DNA of 22,129 nt from CAYYJS01 sp964472315 (GTDB lineage Bacteria; Verrucomicrobiota; Kiritimatiellia; UBA8416), in NCBI GenBank assembly GCA_964472315.1, contig CAYYJS010000052.1, positions 1 to 22,129 of the forward strand. Reading direction: 5' to 3'. The translations under genes were made by a program, and so were the position numbers. Below are positions 21,534 through 22,129 of the stretch, piece by piece. The notes under the pieces were generated by a model. That model saw nothing but the letters and a program-made list of their open reading frames with translations, was not told the origin of the DNA and searched no databases. The first letter of the stretch is position 1, and each line of letters starts with the position of its first letter.

Positions 21534-21562
21534 ATTTTGCCATACCGTAACACCTCTGTCAC
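21534..21562 (-). promoter_or_regulatory. Candidate promoter of the DUF433-DUF5615 pair
   Basis: On the minus strand GTGACA (5 of 6 matches to TTGACA, 21557-21562) and CAAAAT (4 of 6, 21534-21539) are 17 bp apart. The start codon follows after about 25 nt, leaving room for the GGAGGA ribosome site. Confidence 0.45.
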
Positions 21563-21892
21563 CCTCGCGTTTGACAATTTCCTTTTGGCTATGAACGCTG
21601 CAACCGTAACGGCGTTTCGTCCTCACAACAGATGCCGCAAAGTATAGCGGAATGTCGGGCGATTGCGAGACTGTTGAAGCGAAAAGAGCCCTTCGACAAA
21701 CTCAGGCAGGCAGGGATACGCGAGCGTGCCGAAGAGATCGCCCGGGATGAGGAAACCCCACAACAGGTTCGGAATGGGCAATCGCGTTCTGGCGTGGAAG
21801 CGTCAGAACCGCGGATTGACGGCGGTGCGCGGGATGGGTAGGGTGTCGCGCTTTGGCATGAACGTTGCATAGCGTTGTCATAAGGACAATCC
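21563..21892. other. Intergenic region between the TA pair and leuB
   Basis: No gene is recognised; short open frames on both strands lack protein-like sequence. CCCTTCGACAAACTCAGGCA, near 21689-21708, resembles a dispersed repeat (CCCTTCGACAAGCTCAGG) found in many draft bacterial genomes. No promoter for leuB could be fixed. Confidence 0.4.
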
Positions 21893-22093
21893 ATGAAGAA
21901 GACGATTGCGGTGTTGCCGGGTGACGGTATCGGCCCGGAAGTGATGTCGGAAGCGATCAAGGTGCTCGATGCGGCGCTGGCCGGGGCCGGGGCGACGCTG
22001 GAGTACCGGTACGGCCTGGTCGGCGGCGCCTCCATCGATGTCCATGGCCGGGCGTTGACGGACGAGACTCTGGCGCGAATGGCACTTACTTAA
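21893..22093 (+). pseudogene. leuB: 5' part of 3-isopropylmalate dehydrogenase, interrupted after about 61 codons
   Basis: The N-terminus MKKTIAVLPGDGIGPEVMSE is the conserved start of LeuB (nucleotide-binding GDGIGPE), followed by LEYRYGLVGGASIDVHGRAL and TDETLA, which fit LeuB residues 1-60. The normal continuation (CRAADAVLLGAVGGPKW-like) is absent. From about 22077 the sequence becomes less GC-rich and reaches TAA at 22091-22093. AAGGA lies 6 nt upstream of the ATG. LeuB would carry out the third step of leucine synthesis. The junction near 22077 could be the end of an inserted element or a contig misjoin. Confidence 0.8.
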
Positions 22094-22129
22094 GCCCCTT
22101 TTGGGACGGTTGTAGACGGTTGTTTTAGG
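22078..22129. mobile_element. Possible end of an inserted element in leuB
   Basis: The last ~50 nt (TGGCACTTACTTAAGCC, then CCCTTTTGGGACGG and more) do not continue leuB and have about 50% GC, against roughly 65% around them. Such an abrupt change within a conserved gene is typical of an insertion sequence terminus, but no transposase is visible before the window ends. Confidence 0.35.

Overview
The window reads as a high-GC bacterial chromosome segment, most likely from the PVC superphylum (Kiritimatiellota, Lentisphaerota or another Verrucomicrobiota relative). This is inferred from an ECF sigma factor carrying a long membrane-spanning C-terminal extension, a signal-peptide-free sialidase-like protein, a small CxxC-rich protein, RAYT-type transposases with dense palindromic repeats, and PVC-like toxin-antitoxin-type gene pairs. 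It looks like a draft or metagenome contig: there is a 100-N gap inside a tandem array, and two single-base frameshifts that could be sequencing errors.

Layout. 1-229: 5' part of a secreted protein (minus strand, frameshifted). 813-3092: ECF sigma factor fused to a transmembrane and putative sensor region, flanked by a 19-nt inverted repeat. 3332-3409: relic of a Y1-type transposase. 3521-4858: CNNM/CorC-like membrane protein, convergent with a BNR-repeat sialidase-like protein (4936-6234). 6460-6535: tRNA-Lys(TTT) with a strong promoter. 6597-9258: tightly overlapping operon of lipid A-type acyltransferase, MTA phosphorylase and ComF. 9304-10872: repeat region with a 107-bp tandem array of paired palindromes (REPIN-like) surrounding a RAYT transposase gene. 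10997-12917: AbiEii-like nucleotidyltransferase, apparently leaderless, overlapping folC. 13080-13541: Nudix hydrolase, followed by a cluster of REP-like hairpins of several families. 13995-15671: Na/Pi cotransporter with a PhoU-like tail, then a CxxC-rich small protein convergent with speA (15885-17843).

From about 18.0 kb to 21.5 kb the window is an accessory island full of selfish or broken genes: a frameshifted DUF4258 gene with its DUF2283 partner, an XRE regulator followed by a truncated DNA methyltransferase, a duplicated four-helix-bundle (S23-type) protein with minisatellites, a radC fragment, and an intact DUF433/DUF5615 toxin-antitoxin pair. The window closes with the first ~60 codons of leuB, which stop abruptly in lower-GC sequence that looks like the end of an inserted element.

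The most distinctive system is the RAYT locus. Two palindrome variants (A and B) share the same 9-nt loop in opposite orientation. Their 8-bp stems differ at two base pairs, both compensated. They occur as A-13 bp-B pairs in a 107-bp tandem array beside the transposase and again elsewhere in the window. The core metabolic genes (folC, speA, mtnP, leuB) look like normal chromosomal background into which these elements have been inserted.
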